Positions 1 to 11,922 of a stretch of DNA of 64,000 bases are shown piece after piece. The notes beneath the pieces are model-generated. The model ran no database searches, had not been told where the DNA came from, and worked only from the letters and a program-made list of their open reading frames with translations. Position 1 is the first letter of the stretch; every line of letters begins with the position of its first letter. This DNA is from Telmatactis stephensoni (taxonomy: Eukaryota > Cnidaria > Anthozoa > Actiniaria > Isophelliidae), in NCBI GenBank assembly GCA_029948255.1, contig JALIZF010001621.1, forward strand, positions 333,001-397,000, in the 5' to 3' direction. The position numbers were made by a program, and so were the translations under genes.

Positions 1-2
1 GC

Positions 3-131
3 CTTGAGCAACTCATGAATCAGGCATCAGACATGATGGACGTAGCTGCAAAAGCAGCTAAAGTCCATCATCGTTATATAAAAGCCATTGCGGCTAACCA
101 AGAAATTATTGTCAGTTCTGACAGTGACTAA
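3..131 (+). CDS. 3' end of an unrecognised reading frame (partial)
   Basis: An open frame enters from the left edge of the window and ends at a TAA at 129-131. It gives 42 residues, alanine-rich and helical in character, ending in an acidic Ser/Asp tail. No domain is recognisable. It could be the last exon of a host gene or of a transposon protein, because small charged C-termini of this kind occur in both. The upstream sequence lies outside the window, so neither function nor exon start can be given. The next 900 bases contain no convincing continuation. Confidence 0.3.
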   Translation, partial: LEQLMNQASDMMDVAAKAAKVHHRYIKAIAANQEIIVSSDSD

Positions 132-1018
132 AAACAATCGTTATAAATTGATATAAGTTTTGTTATTTTCATATGATAAGATCAAGAGACCATAATACTA
201 ACAGAGCGAAGCTCGCTACTGCTGTCTGTGCGATGTTCGCAGCGACTAAGGCTATTTTTAGTAACTTAACCATCGCGCGCGCAAGGCTCTCAAACAAAAG
301 AATTCAAAAGCCAAGAGCAAACGGTCCCGTCCGCCCACACGTCAAGAATCAAATTTTTAATTGTGTAACAGCACCTTTAGTATTATGGTCTCTTGATAAG
401 CTCTTTTTCTTAGCTTTGTTCAATCAGTGCTAGATTGTAATTATAAATTGCTTACAAATAAAAGTTCGTTGTTTCCATGAAATCATGAGTCTATGTTATT
501 TTCTGCATTGTTAATGTTGGGTCGAACAAACATTTGACGTTCTGCTTGCGGAAAAATGGTTGGCACATACTATGTTCTTATATTGACTGAGTGGGAGAGA
601 AAATATTTGGCTCGACGGACCGATCAAATCGTAGGCTATCGTACGTGCTGTAACTAATTGCTAAAACTAATCTTTATAAAACATTAACTTGTAGTTAATC
701 ATCGACAATTTTTGTGAGCTTACATAGAATGTAAAACAGATTAGGTTGGGATATATTATGCTTGCTTTTGAGAGATTGAGTCATGTGTTTGTGTATTGAT
801 TTGTTAACTATGGTTCAACCTAATTTGCATGCAAAATTTCACCCTTTGAAATTCACATGTGAAATTCAAGAGATACGAAAAAACTCTCTTAGATATATTT
901 TAATAAATGCCCCGTTCTTTTTTTTTCTAGAATCATAAACAGTGCCCTTTCAAGATGGAGGGAGAGGGAAATGAAAGCAGACAACACGACCATAATAGTT
1001 GCAGAACTGATTAATTAG
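132..1018. other. No gene seen
   Basis: AT-rich sequence without a supportable exon. An 86-codon open frame at 173-433 is arginine/lysine-rich, of low complexity and without domain similarity; it looks like repeat-derived translation rather than a gene. Confidence 0.5.
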
Positions 1019-1212
1019 CCACTTTGTTTCGTAACTGGTTAAACTATATGCTTGCCTGTGTAGGTAGCAACACAATAGGGCCATTGGTCCAAATAAGCCG
1101 CGCACTAAGTAAGCCGCAGCGTATTTAGTGAGCGGTTTATTTGGTTCAATGGCCCTATTAGTGTTGCTACAGCAAGCGTTTAGTTCAACCAGTTACAAAA
1201 CGAAGTTTGTTT
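1019..1212. repeat. Foldback (palindromic) repeat, MITE-like
   Basis: Two imperfect arms of about 80 bases face each other. The left arm reads from TTTCGTAACTGGTTAAACTA through GTAGCAACACAATAGGGCC, and the right arm is its reverse complement with scattered mismatches. The centre contains AATAAGCCGCGC-type sequence. The arrangement is that of a short foldback transposon or MITE. No clear target duplication is visible. Confidence 0.7.
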
Positions 1213-1570
1213 TTAGTTGTTATACTGTATAATGTAAACCTATTTACTATATAGATCGGTTAAACCTATTTTAAAACCTATAAAATGTCTTCAGTGCTGT
1301 TTTATAATCATCAAAATAGTTTGATTTTTTTTAACACATACACATGTCCGACCCAAATTTTCAGCCTTCTACAGCTGAATGATTCTTTTTTATGTAACTA
1401 GGGTAACAAAAGTCTAACTTTGTAGATGGCAACCTATTCCCTGATATGAAAGTCAGTTAAATTAATGATCATTCAAAAAATTTTTAAACTACAAACAGTC
1501 CGGCATGTTTGCTAGCTGACTGAAAGTGTGCTCTTTGTGTGAAAGTGTGATCTTTGTGAGGTTAAGACTT

Positions 1571-1797
1571 CTAAAAGAGCCGTTTTTGAGCATCTTGGGT
1601 CATTCCTTTATTTGTATTTGGTGGCTCCTAAAAGAGCCGTTTTTGAGCATCTTAGGTCATTCCTTTATTTGTATTTGGTGGCTCCTAAAAGAGCCGTTTT
1701 TGAGTATTTTTGGTCATAATTTTCTTGTATTTGGTAGCTCCTGAAAGAGGCATTTTTTGAGCATCTTTGGCCGCATAGCTTTACCTGTCTTTGGGGG
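1571..1797. repeat. 57-bp tandem repeat, about 4 copies
   Basis: The unit begins CTAAAAGAGCCGTTTTTGAG and recurs at 1571, 1628, 1685 and (diverged) 1741, a spacing of 57, 57 and 56 bases. Because 57 is divisible by 3 the plus strand stays open across three copies and encodes a 19-residue hydrophobic repeat. No flanking coding evidence supports a real protein, so it is listed as a minisatellite. Confidence 0.8.
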
Positions 1798-1939
1798 GCC
1801 TTCTACTGAATTGGACATCAGCCTGTCCATCGATTGTGTAGGAAAGGGTAAACTTTCTAAAATAGAAAAAAAGATAAAAATTAGACTTGAACTGAATAGC
1901 AGTAAAACGTGCTGTTGCTCTTTACTAGTTTACCTCTTT

Positions 1940-4900
1940 TTAACCTTCCTCTGTCGCATCTTTCATATACAAATTTAATGCCTCAAAAGTCATGAGGTCG
2001 GCATCTTCTTGGTCTTCATCTCCATCATCAAGACTGCTCTTCTTGTATTTTCTAACAACTCTTTTAAGGTCGTGCTTCTTGACAAATAACAGCCGATTTT
2101 CCTTCTGTAAGATCTGTAAATAAATATTCTTTGTTTGCATCTTACGACACAGATCACAAAAATGCAAACTAAAATCTAATTTCGAATCCTATCACTTTTA
2201 TTCTATCATATTTTGTAGAAAATTGTGATGTAAGTTATTTTGTAGACATATTCAGATATTTTGATGGACTCGGTGTTTTTTCATTTGGTCAGAAGCCCCA
2301 GCTCAAGTCACGCGTCTAAAATGCCATTGTAATCAGTACAATTGTGTCAAATTAAATTAGTTTGGTTTTATAAATACTTAAAAATGCTGTTCATGGTTAA
2401 ATTAAGTGATATCTATCAACTTTATGCTTGAATTTATGTTCTGAAATTTTGGCAGCCATGTCGGAGGACACTGAGGACAACGATATGTCCTCCAAGATGG
2501 CGCCGCCATACATTTACACTATAATTTAAGAAACTTCTTTCGCCAATAACTCAGTAAAGAATTGCTCTTGTGCACCAAATATTGTCCCAGAGGTGTTGCT
2601 TTAATTGCTCTACAAGCCCATAAGCATCTTATTTTATTTAGCAAAAGCAATAATATTTTAAAATTTCAAAACATCAATATACCACGTGGTTGAAAACGAA
2701 GAATTGTTTCGTTTGTTTGATATATATTTCACAGAGACAAGGACCAAGTCAGGTTATAGAATGTTTAAGATACCTGTTCTGTGTACTTTGATTTCCTTCC
2801 ACCTTTCTGTGATGCTCGATGAAATGACTGGTTTTGTTGATGATTTTTCTTTTTCTTTTCAACCGGCTGGCAACTGAATTGGTTTATTGTCCCATATTTG
2901 CTTAGAAACTGGGGGACATGGTAGACCAGAGCTAGAATTGTTCAAAGGGAAAAAAGCACTAAGACCACTGAGGCAGTGAGTGTGGAGTACAGTGTGAGAG
3001 TGGAATGCAGTGTCCCCTATTAGTATACGCCATACACACTTATAAAAAGCTGTTATTATATATTATTACCAGTCCGCCCCAAATTTCGCCTCTAGCACCA
3101 AACATGTTTAGCCTAACATCTAGGAATTTTCCTTTAATGACGTGTAAGCGGCAAACGCGATATGTTTTAGTTCTTTCTAAGTACTTACCATGAATATAGG
3201 GCATTACATCTTCTCTGTTATGAACATACAAAAACAGTCGAACCCAATCCTTAGCTCGAGATTTAAATTCTAGGTGGCTTAGATAGTTTTTCTGGTCTGG
3301 TTTTGCAGAAAGACTTCTCAGTAGTGTCTTGAATCCCTACACAAGAATGATCAACAAGGCTGAACAAGAAATCTTATTCCTAGAGGCTGAACAACTGTTG
3401 GTACTTACCGACCAAAGCTCTTCTAGATCTTGACCTTCAACAAAGGATAGGTCTTTCACAACAGTCTTGATATCAAGGAATGACAGAACCCTTCTAAGAT
3501 CTTTCCCTATGAAATTAAAGGTGCATGAAATGAGTATCATTCGATCCCTGTTACTGATTTTTCGGTCTTCCTCCTCCACCTCCCAAAAAATATAATAAAA
3601 TACGATGTAATTTCATATTTTAGCGTTAACATTTGTTTTCAACTATATTTTCATTATTCAGCAGTTCTGATATAAGCTCAATGAAACATAGAATCTCATC
3701 TAATAAAATACCATCAAGTTTTGTCCATTTCATAATACTTTCACCACCCAACTCGTTTTGCACATCAAAGAACTTGAATGGGATGGATTTCTTTTCCATT
3801 TCCTCTTCAAGAACCGTCTTTCTATCGTGTGCCACTACCACATCTATAATCTGTAATATAATAAAATAGCAGTGTTCGATATTTCTTGTAACAAGTTTGC
3901 CAGTTATATTTGCAGTCCTTACACATTTTTATTTGCTACTTTATGGTATACCTGTGAAAATAAGTTGCCCATGATTCTTAAGAAAAGGTGAAGCGTGTCC
4001 ATAACAACTGAGTCAAACTCTACTTGTAACAACGGCATCTTGTGACTTCCTTTCCTTTTTGCCACAGTTTTTTCTTTGCAATTAATTTGACACTCTTCAA
4101 GAGTCCTTTCGATAGGCCAATCTTCAACTACAACAAGAATATAGAAAAATCTCGTTAAGTTATAGAAAGTTGCAAACATGAGCTAGTTGTATATTGTTGC
4201 TTACTGTTGAAATTGCTGATTGAGTCCTTACTGCAATAACACCAAATGCAGAAGTACTTTGAACAAGCAGCGTTCAAGCCATATACCAGTGCAAGGAATT
4301 TCCAATCACAGCAAACAGCCCTGCAGTTTAATTAGATAATCACATTCAGGAGCTCTGATAAAAATTAAATTATTCATTTAGAGTAAAAGAGAGTGTCGAC
4401 AAGCAGCAGGAGTTTCTTTTATTTTTCCACTGATACGTTTTAAAGGAAAAGTGGCATCATTTTTACGCCTCAATTTAAAACTTGTTTTGTTTTTGAAATG
4501 AAATAAATTTTAAGAACACGATACCACTTTTCAAATACACGTTTAGGCATATCCTATGCCTTCAGTGGTGGGTGAAATTACAATATACTGAATTGAATTA
4601 ATTATACAAAGAGAAACTGGCAAATCATATGAATGACACTATTCTACATCAAAATCTTACGACTAACTAATCCAGTTATATAAAAAAAACTAAATTGTCA
4701 AGCTTTGTACTTATCAGTTTCTCTAAAACAAATGTCGGATTCAGAAATCAGACAGTGAAACTCTTTTGAAACAAGCCGGAAGTATATCACTGAAAATTTT
4801 GCTTCAGTTCAAATATTGTGTTATTTGTTAATTAGTTATAAGACTATGAGCTTACCAGTCTAAAATGTACACCATCAATCGAGATACCCATTTTCCTTCA

Positions 4901-6269
4901 GAGTACTTATCTCTTGAAAGGTTTCTTTCATGCATCTTTCAAGTTCATCATAGTCTTCCTTTCCTACAAAACAATGTTAATCATCATTATGAAACACTGT
5001 TTATATTATACATAGTTGAGAGTAGCACAATATCAGTGCTATAATTTAGGCATCAAAAGACTAACCATTATACAATGCCACGGTGTATTGGTAGTCAACA
5101 GAGTTACAATTCTCATTAAGGATGCTGATCACGGCCATGACGCTGCCTATTTTTGCACTGGTTCTCCTGCCATCTGCCGCAAAACGTGCAGAAATTGTTC
5201 CACCATCTTTTCAAACAGCTTCTTCTACAGAGGGCACAGACATCAGATATTGCAGTAAATCTGTAAGGGATCTTCTGCATCCATCATTACACTTGGCCTA
5301 TACGAAATAAGCAAATCCAATATACAAGGCAATCAAAAGACTCAAGGATTTTCAATATATTATATTTAGTAACGATTAAAATCTTGATAAAGTTTTGTTA
5401 AAATATCAACAAAAGCTGGGAATGGGAGTTGTTTGCCAGTAAGTAGTATGTTTGAAGTTGTCAATAATAAGATGTTTGTTTTTCTGGGCTCCTCATTAAT
5501 GTGATGTTTGATTCGATTCTTAATTCAATTAAAGTTTTGAGGGTGGCAATAGAAGGCATTGCGCTTTTGGCTGGATCTTCCAATGCCATCCTTAGATTGT
5601 GATAAGCCTCATCACTGATGAGGCCTTGATCTTTTGCCGCTAAAACCTTTCTTGTGCTATGAATGTTATCTTCACATGAGTCGTCGCCATCGTCGTCGTC
5701 ATCTTCGTTGACAAGAACCTCGCCAGTAGCTTGCAAAGGAATCAGTAGATCTCAGCCGTCAGCTCTTAACAGAATCTAAAAGGCCAGAGCGATGATATGT
5801 CATTGCAATGTCAGTTTACTGTTTGCAATCTGATGCTTCTTAGATACACAACTCCCCCAAACATATATATATAAAACCTTGAAAATCTGTTACTGAAACT
5901 TTATACAAAAAAAACACAAAAAAAGTTCACAAAAGTTACTTCAACTGGCTCAAATTCCTTGGGAAGTGTCTTCAGGCGCTGCTTTACAAACCGACCAATT
6001 TTAGCTTTTCGACGACACCTGCCATTCGATGTCATATCCCAAATAGAAGTTTTTGAATTATTTAGAACCAAAGGACACTTGAGTTCTTGTATGTGCTGTT
6101 CAGCTTTAGATAACTGAAGTTTAAGCTTTGCAATCTCTTGATCAGCAGCATAATGGAAGTTATGGTATTCTAACAAAACTTGAGCAGACCATGATTTTGT
6201 ATGCTCTAGCTCTTTTTGCAAAATACCAATCAGACTGTTTGGATCTCGAATGGCAAATTTTGAAAACAT
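1940..6269 (-). pseudogene. Decayed multi-exon gene of a conserved transposase-like family
   Basis: Minus-strand exons in a family-consistent order. The first (about 5940-6269) has an ATG and a charged helical N-terminus with LLEYHNFHYAADQEIAKLKL. Later segments fall at about 5465-5729 (LISDEAYHNLRMALED), 5069-5295 (ARFAADGRRTS, then DYQYTVALYNG), 4855-4965, 4210-4318 (CDWKFLALVYG, CIWC), 3952-4127 (VMDTLHLFLRIMGNLF), about 3640-3851, 3410-3506, 3191-3337 (DWVRLFLYVHNREDVMPYIH), about 2775-2869 (PVEKKKKNHQQ, HRASQKGG) and 1940-2113 (LQKENRLLF). Most edges show AG/GT splice signals. From memory this is a widespread metazoan family of unknown function. The DGR, DWKFL, CxWC and DxLHLFLR blocks are spaced like a metal-binding transposase core, which is inference. 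It is broken by an in-frame TGA just before the DGRR block and a one-base frameshift near 4885, so it is probably a dead copy. Confidence 0.6.
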
Positions 6270-7213
6270 GATAAGACTGATGATTGTCGAAGGTTGCCGA
6301 GCTACAGCGTTAAATGATTGGATGTATGAATCTAACTGGCATTCTTAAAATGAAATGCCCCTTAACTACAATGCAGCTGGTTCATAATTAAGTTATTTTG
6401 AATAAGCCGCCTTCTGCATATGCGGTGAATAGTGTTACTCTGAACAATAGAGAATATATATCTAATTAATTACATAATCACTGAGCGGATTTCTCAAAGC
6501 GCGGCAACAAGAATTTCATCCATAGCTAAAGATAATCAGTCTTAAATTTGTTTCGAGAATTCACAATTGTTTAGTCGGTATAGCATGCAAAATGAGCTAG
6601 TTAGAAATGTAAAGTTATTGAATAAACTTTGAATTGGTACACTCAGTAACTGAAACCGGAATTAAATTATATTATAATGCCAGATTATTGCAAGTTATAT
6701 TTTACGTTATTATAATTCTTTCATGTTCAGTTTATAATAAGTCTGGTTGCTGGATTCCCTTGTAGATATTTTGTTTACTGAGCCGATTCAAGTTTTGTCA
6801 TGTCCCCCTCCCCCATGACAGCTGATTTGTAAAGGCTGACATGTCCCTCTCCCCCAGGTGATAAGCTATGGCTCATCGTGTCGTGTTTTCCGATTACGAT
6901 CGGCACATAAATTAGAAAAATTGTAAAAAATTCACAACTCCCGCTCAAAATGGTTGCCATAATAAGTGCTAATCGATCGCTCCTTTTATAGTCCTTTAGA
7001 CAAAAAGCTTTTGTTACGCGAGATGGCACATACATTTCTTGATACGAACCTCGAGTAGTGTAAAAGCATTATCACATCAGCTGCAAGCATGCATGATATG
7101 AGTCGAACGTATGCCACTATTATGTCAAAATGGATACGAAAAGCATTTTTCAACCCGAGCTACAGAGACAGATCATTAACATCCATCAGTACTCTCAAAG
7201 TGATCACGTTAGA
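6270..7213. other. No gene seen
   Basis: AT-rich intergenic sequence. An 86-codon minus-strand frame at 6775-7035 contains a locally duplicated CATGTCCCxCTCCCCC motif (6800-6860) but no recognisable domain. Confidence 0.4.
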
Positions 7214-8888
7214 ACAATGTGAAAAATGGATGATTTGTATTTGGTTGAATTTGTACAATTAACACTTAAGTTGCGGGAGGATTTTAAAGCAGAATTTGAC
7301 ATTGTCCTCAGCACAGCTTTGGCAGACTACATGAAAAGGTTTATAATCTTACAGCCTGGGGATTGGCCATGCCAATTGTACTCCAGACAAATTATCTACC
7401 AATGTCTGCAAGAAGCATGTCGCCAGTAATCCAGTGGAAGCTCAAACTACACATATTCCCAGCCAACACACAGATCACTTATACTACTTGTTTGGGCCAG
7501 ACAAGGATATGACTTCTTCGCAGCTACCTCTTTTTTCTGTTGTGCCAACTATTGGACCACTCCACATATCTTTAAACAGCAGAGAACACATTGTTAGTAG
7601 TTTTCATCCCTTTTTCAAATCACTTTATGAGAAAATATTCCCCAAAAGTAAGTTTGCTGACAATCCTAAGCTATGGAGAATAAGATGATATTGGAAATTG
7701 TTTGTGGAGCATGGACACTAATAAGGACAACTGTAATACGAAAACTTTCTCACTTTAAAGATCTTGAATATGGAACACTACTTAACTTATTGGACAACTA
7801 CATACCACTGGTGCTATCTATCTACAGTATCTCATTTAAAATGAACAACTTTTTGGAATACTCAAGAGCGATGACAAGAATATGGATAATGTTTACATGC
7901 CTGAAACGCAGACACTATAACAAAGCGCCTCTCATCTGGATTAACATGTGCTCACACTGGAGACAATACTCTTCTAAAGTGTATGACCTACGTAGGAACT
8001 ACATAACTGTTTTTGATGAATATCCCATAGAAAACACTCATAGTATCATCCGTGCTCAAACCAAATCAAGTGACACTCCAGAACAGCTACAGAAAACTGC
8101 ATATTCAATATTTCAATCTAAGGAAAAGCAATCTAACTTTAGGTCTCATTTTACTACACCCAAACATTTGCATTCTCATTTGACCAGCTTCAATTTCTCA
8201 AAGTCAGGTGTACCCAGGTACTATCCTCTATGATAAAAAAGATAGCTCACTCTCCTGGAAAATCAACACTGTCATCCAACAATCCAAAACATACTCCAAC
8301 CCATGTCAGTCTGCCTACCATGTTCTTCAATAAAACCACCAAGATAAATGTTTTGCCACTAGGATACCATGGAGACATCAAACCTGACCCCACCAAAACG
8401 TGATTTACCTGATTGTACAATATCAAATCATGAAGAAAAATGGATACTTCTCCCTGGTTGCTTTCATTCTTTTCATGAATGCTGCCTTGGTGATACTACA
8501 TTTTGTCCACTCTGATTTTCTATAAAAAAAAATAATGGAACTTGGTAAAGTGGCACAAGAAGCAATCCTACACCCCAATGAAGCACAAGCAAAGTGCCAC
8601 AAATAATGATCATGAAATACAGTTTGGGAAGTTTGACAGTAGTGAAATCCATAACATCATCAAGAATCTGAACAGTGATCTGGCCTGCATTAATACACAA
8701 CCACAGCCAGCCCCTTCCATTGAAGCACAACCAATATGTTCTCGTGCCCAAACATCAAGAGCCCCACCACACTGCAGGAAATGCCACCACCCAATGAGAG
8801 GTCACACAAAAGCAACTAACAAGCAATACACTAACAACACTTGCTCTCCTGGCCCAAAAAAGTGCAGTTGTTCATGGCACAACCCATC

Positions 8889-9072
8889 CAGCACTCAACA
8901 GGTCTGCCGATCTGGTCTATCCAGCACTCAACAGACCTGTCCACCTCGTCCATCCAGCACTCAACAGACCTGTCCACCTCGTCCATCCAGCACTCAACAG
9001 ACCTGTCCACCTCGTCCATCCAGCACTCAACAGACCTGTCCATCTGGTCTATCCAGCACTCAACAGACCAAC
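8889..9072. repeat. 33-bp tandem repeat inside the transposon gene
   Basis: About 5.5 copies of a 33-base unit starting CAGCACTCAACAGACCTGTC encode STQQTCPPRPS (11 residues) in the gene frame. Because the period is a multiple of three, other frames on both strands also stay open; those are not genes. Confidence 0.85.
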
Positions 9073-9266
9073 ACTCAACAACACATCCTACAGAATCAGC
9101 ATGTCAATGTGACAGAATGGATACTTCCACCAAACATATGTCAGTCTGCAGGACAACTTGGTAGTAATGCATGCACTGTTATTGCCCTTCTAACTGCAAA
9201 ACACTTTCTTCAAGGAACACTTGCAATTCCACAAACCGTAGCTCAGCTCTTTCATTCAGTAAATAT

Positions 9267-10269
9267 GGGATTGGGTAATGTTCGAGTTACGCGCTTCGAG
9301 TTACGCGCTTTTCGAGTTACGCGCTGTGCCACACCGGTTTTTGCTTGTGCCACACCAAGCGCGTAACTCGATGTCTTTAGGAAAGGTTAGTGACTTCGAG
9401 TTACGCGATGAGCGCACAACTCGAACTAAACCATATCGTCTTAAAGTGTCGAGTTACGTAAATAAGACGTTTATGTTGAATTAATTATTAGACTAGAATC
9501 AACATTTTAAAACTGAACACATTCTGATTTAATCGTTTTCTTATTCTTCATAAAACAGTAGTAATAATGTTATTTTTAAGGTTAGAACCAACATACAAAT
9601 TCCAAAAAATGACTGAAAAAAAGTAAATAGAACAGTTTTTGGAACGCCACTGACCTCCCTTAGTACTAGCAGAAGCCGGGCATTGACCTTGAACGGAAAG
9701 AACAAAATCTTCCGCTGTTAAGCTATTTCTGGCAGGAGATTTGATTACAGGGGGTGGACACATCAGATTGCTGCCGATGGGCTTCTTTCTTAAAAAAATC
9801 AAATTTGCACAAATATAAAATGTGCGGTCTACTGCGAAGTTCTGATTTCTGGGAATGTACAGTCCATTAACGTAGACGTAAATTTTGCCGACTGGCATTA
9901 AACTTTTTACAAACGAATCTCTGGTCTTGATGTTGAAGCTACGTTTCAGTAGTTTTTCGTTACACGATGATTGTGAATTTATAACATGTTGATATTCAAA
10001 TTTCAAAATTACTTTAAGTCGAATTAGTTTCCTATAAACCTAATAACTCAACATAAACGTCTTATTTACGTAACTCGACACTTTAAGACTATATGGTTTA
10101 GTTCGAGTTGTGCGTTCATCGCGTAACTCGAAGTCACTAACCTTTCCCAATGACATCCAGTTACGCGCTGGGTGTGGCTGGGTGTGGCACAGGCAAAAAT
10201 GGGTGTGTCACAGCGCGTAACTCGTAAAGCGCGTAACTCGAAGCGCGTAACTCGAAGTTTACCCGCCCT
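9267..10269. mobile_element. 1,003-bp TIR DNA transposon with CGAGTTACGCG repeats
   Basis: Imperfect terminal inverted repeats of about 220 bases (9267-9487 and about 10045-10269) begin GGG..GGGTAA and contain multiple CGAGTTACGCGC motifs, followed by a CACACC-rich block and a second motif cluster. The element is flanked by perfect 10-base direct repeats CAGTAAATAT at 9257-9266 and 10270-10279. It interrupts the C-terminal module of the surrounding transposon gene; joining the flanks restores the neighbouring order of that gene. A 9-10-base target duplication with long TIRs suggests a Mutator-like element. No transposase is recognisable, so it is probably non-autonomous. Confidence 0.85.
9548..10006 (-). 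CDS. Unrecognised 152-codon frame inside the TIR transposon
   Basis: This is the only long frame within the 1-kb element. It includes SLMPVGKIYVYVNGLYIP and a Pro/Lys-rich stretch, with no transposase motif or domain I know. It may be a captured or residual exon: the middle (about 9650-9960) looks more protein-like than the hydrophobic ends, and AG/GT-like edges exist. It could equally be chance. Confidence 0.3.
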   Translation of the reverse strand: MKFEYQHVINSQSSCNEKLLKRSFNIKTRDSFVKSLMPVGKIYVYVNGLYIPRNQNFAVDRTFYICANLIFLRKKPIGSNLMCPPPVIKSPARNSLTAEDFVLSVQGQCPASASTKGGQWRSKNCSIYFFSVIFWNLYVGSNLKNNIITTVL

Positions 10270-10854
10270 CAGTAAATATATGTACAGAAGCATAATTGTG
10301 AATGTAAATCTCATTTATCAGTCTTTTAACATGCCACTCCAACAGCCAAACCTAGAAGTCAGAGAAGTCCTTCAAAGAAACCATGTCAATCCAAATTTGA
10401 AAATTATTTAAGACACTGGTTTTTATATGAGTCAACACCTAATAGACTATCTAACAAACTACCAGTTGCAGAGGCAGAAATTTACCTGCATTCTCATTGT
10501 ACCTCCAGACAAATCGATGGTTTTATGCTTCGATCGCAACTGTATTTGCTTGTTTGAAAAAAGCCATACACACATCTCCAAAGGAGGCATAATTTCTGTT
10601 GGAACCGGAGATGTAACCAGCTTTATCAATTATCTGGAGAATATGCTTTTGCGTGACTGGCAAACTCAATTACCAGGCTCAAACCTTGCTGTGGTAGACA
10701 TTAAATAAATAAATCATCAATAAATATAATAATAAATAATCTTTGGCAGTAAATGCACATAGTGGCTATTCATCTGCTGCCACACACACTCACTTGAAAT
10801 ATAGGCTGGAAATATTCTAATATGCATATGTAAAGGAGTTATGTGCTGTCCAAT

Positions 10855-11922
10855 TAGAAAATAGTTGGTCAGATGAAGTAAACAAGCTAAGTAGTATTCC
10901 TACTCCTGTTAGAGAAGATAGGTTAAGTTTCTTTTTATCTGGTTACGATCTTTCCATAACGGAGCATCTCACATCCGGTTTTACATTTGGTTTTCCAACT
11001 CATCATGATGGAACAGGAATTTCTAGTGAGTCATCTAATTTAATGTCTGCAATTGATAACCCAGAGGTTGTGCACATTAAAATTGATAAAGAATTACAGG
11101 CAGGCCGGCTCTCTGGACCATACTTGGTTCCCCCACTCTCACCTTTCAGGGTGTCGCCATTGGGTGCTGTACCTAAAAAGTCCCCTGGTGAGTTTCGGCT
11201 TATACATCATTTGTCTTACCCTAAGGGTGGCTCTGTTAATGATAGCATTCCAACAGAGTTTTCAAGTGTGCAGTATGCAAATATTGCTGATGCAATTCAC
11301 CACATTAAAACTGTTGGTCGGGGCTGTTTTTTAGGTAAAACTGACATCAAAAGTGCTTTTCGGATCATTGCTGTCCATCCTGGTGATTATCACTTACTTG
11401 GTATGAAATGGAGAGACCAATATTATTTTGACAAATGTATGCCCATGGGCTGCTCCAGTTCTTTGTAGGACCTTTGAACTTTTTAGCACTGCTTTGGAAT
11501 GGATTGCTTGAGAAAAATTGAAAATTGATCATATAATTCACCTTCTTGATGATTTTCTGTTTGTTGCTCCAACATCTGAGTTATGTCAGATGCAACTTTT
11601 AAATTTTATGGCTTTATGTAACTATCTGGGAGTCCCTATTGCATATGAAAAAAACTGTGGACCGGCCACTACATTGTCATTTGCAGGAATTGATTTGGAT
11701 ACTGTTAGAATGGAGGCTCGCTTGCCACATGAAAAGATTTCAAAATGTAGATCACTAATTTCTGATTTTATGAGACGGAAAAAGGTTACACTCAAGGAAA
11801 TTCAATCTTTGTCAGGTGTTTTGAATTTTGCCTGTTCTGTGATTTTGCCAGGCAGGGCTTTTTGCGTAGACTTATTGACCTCACCATTGGCGTCCAATTG
11901 CCCTTCCACTTTATTCGCCTAA
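10855..11922 (+). pseudogene. DIRS-type reverse transcriptase (broken)
   Basis: Frame 10855-11466 contains SPLGAVPKKSPGEFRLIHHL, FLGKTDIKSAFRIIAVHPGD (catalytic Asp of motif A) and MPMGCSSS (motif B), then stops. The frame at 11518-11922 supplies LLDDFLFVAP, equivalent to the YxDD box with two catalytic Asp, and the FAGIDLDT region. Both are typical of the DIRS/Ngaro RT clade. A short out-of-frame stretch at 11466-11517 lies between them, and a frameshift near 11900 disconnects the RNase H part. Confidence 0.85.

Larger units (their letters stand above)
7214..10708 (+). pseudogene. Decayed transposon protein: RING-like finger, Cys repeats, cysteine-protease-like end
   Basis: Successive plus-strand frames read as one degraded protein: 7226-7429 (ADYMKRFIILQPGDWPCQ), 7434-7688 (GPLHISLNSREHIVSSFHP), 7673-8233 (PLIWINMCSHW, FDEYPIENTHSIIRAQTKSS), then a RING-H2-like finger at about 8404-8508 (CTI..C-F-HSFHECC..FCPL). 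Its last Cys codon is replaced by TGA. Next comes 8542-9256 with 11-residue STQQTCPPRPS repeats, then a C-terminal module beginning QLGSNACTVIALLTA, continued after an insertion by 10280-10708 (LIVPPDKSMVLCF, GSNLAVVDIK). The Cys in NACTVIA and a later SHTH near Gly-Gly resemble a papain/OTU-type fold, which is inference. Several frameshifts separate the parts. From memory the same order occurs in cnidarian repeat-borne proteins, so this is a mobile-element gene, not a host gene. Confidence 0.6.

Noticed and set aside
173..433. Plus-strand 86-codon open frame
   Set aside because: Low-complexity basic composition, no splice or domain support; repeat-like.
1526..1744. Hydrophobic repeat 'protein' LLKEPFLSILGH
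   Set aside because: By-product of a 57-bp minisatellite whose period is divisible by three.
8831..9164. Open frames on both strands with VDRSVECWMDE- or STSSIQHSTDL-type repeats
   Set aside because: Shadow translations of the 33-bp tandem repeat; the STQQTCPPRPS frame fits the gene.
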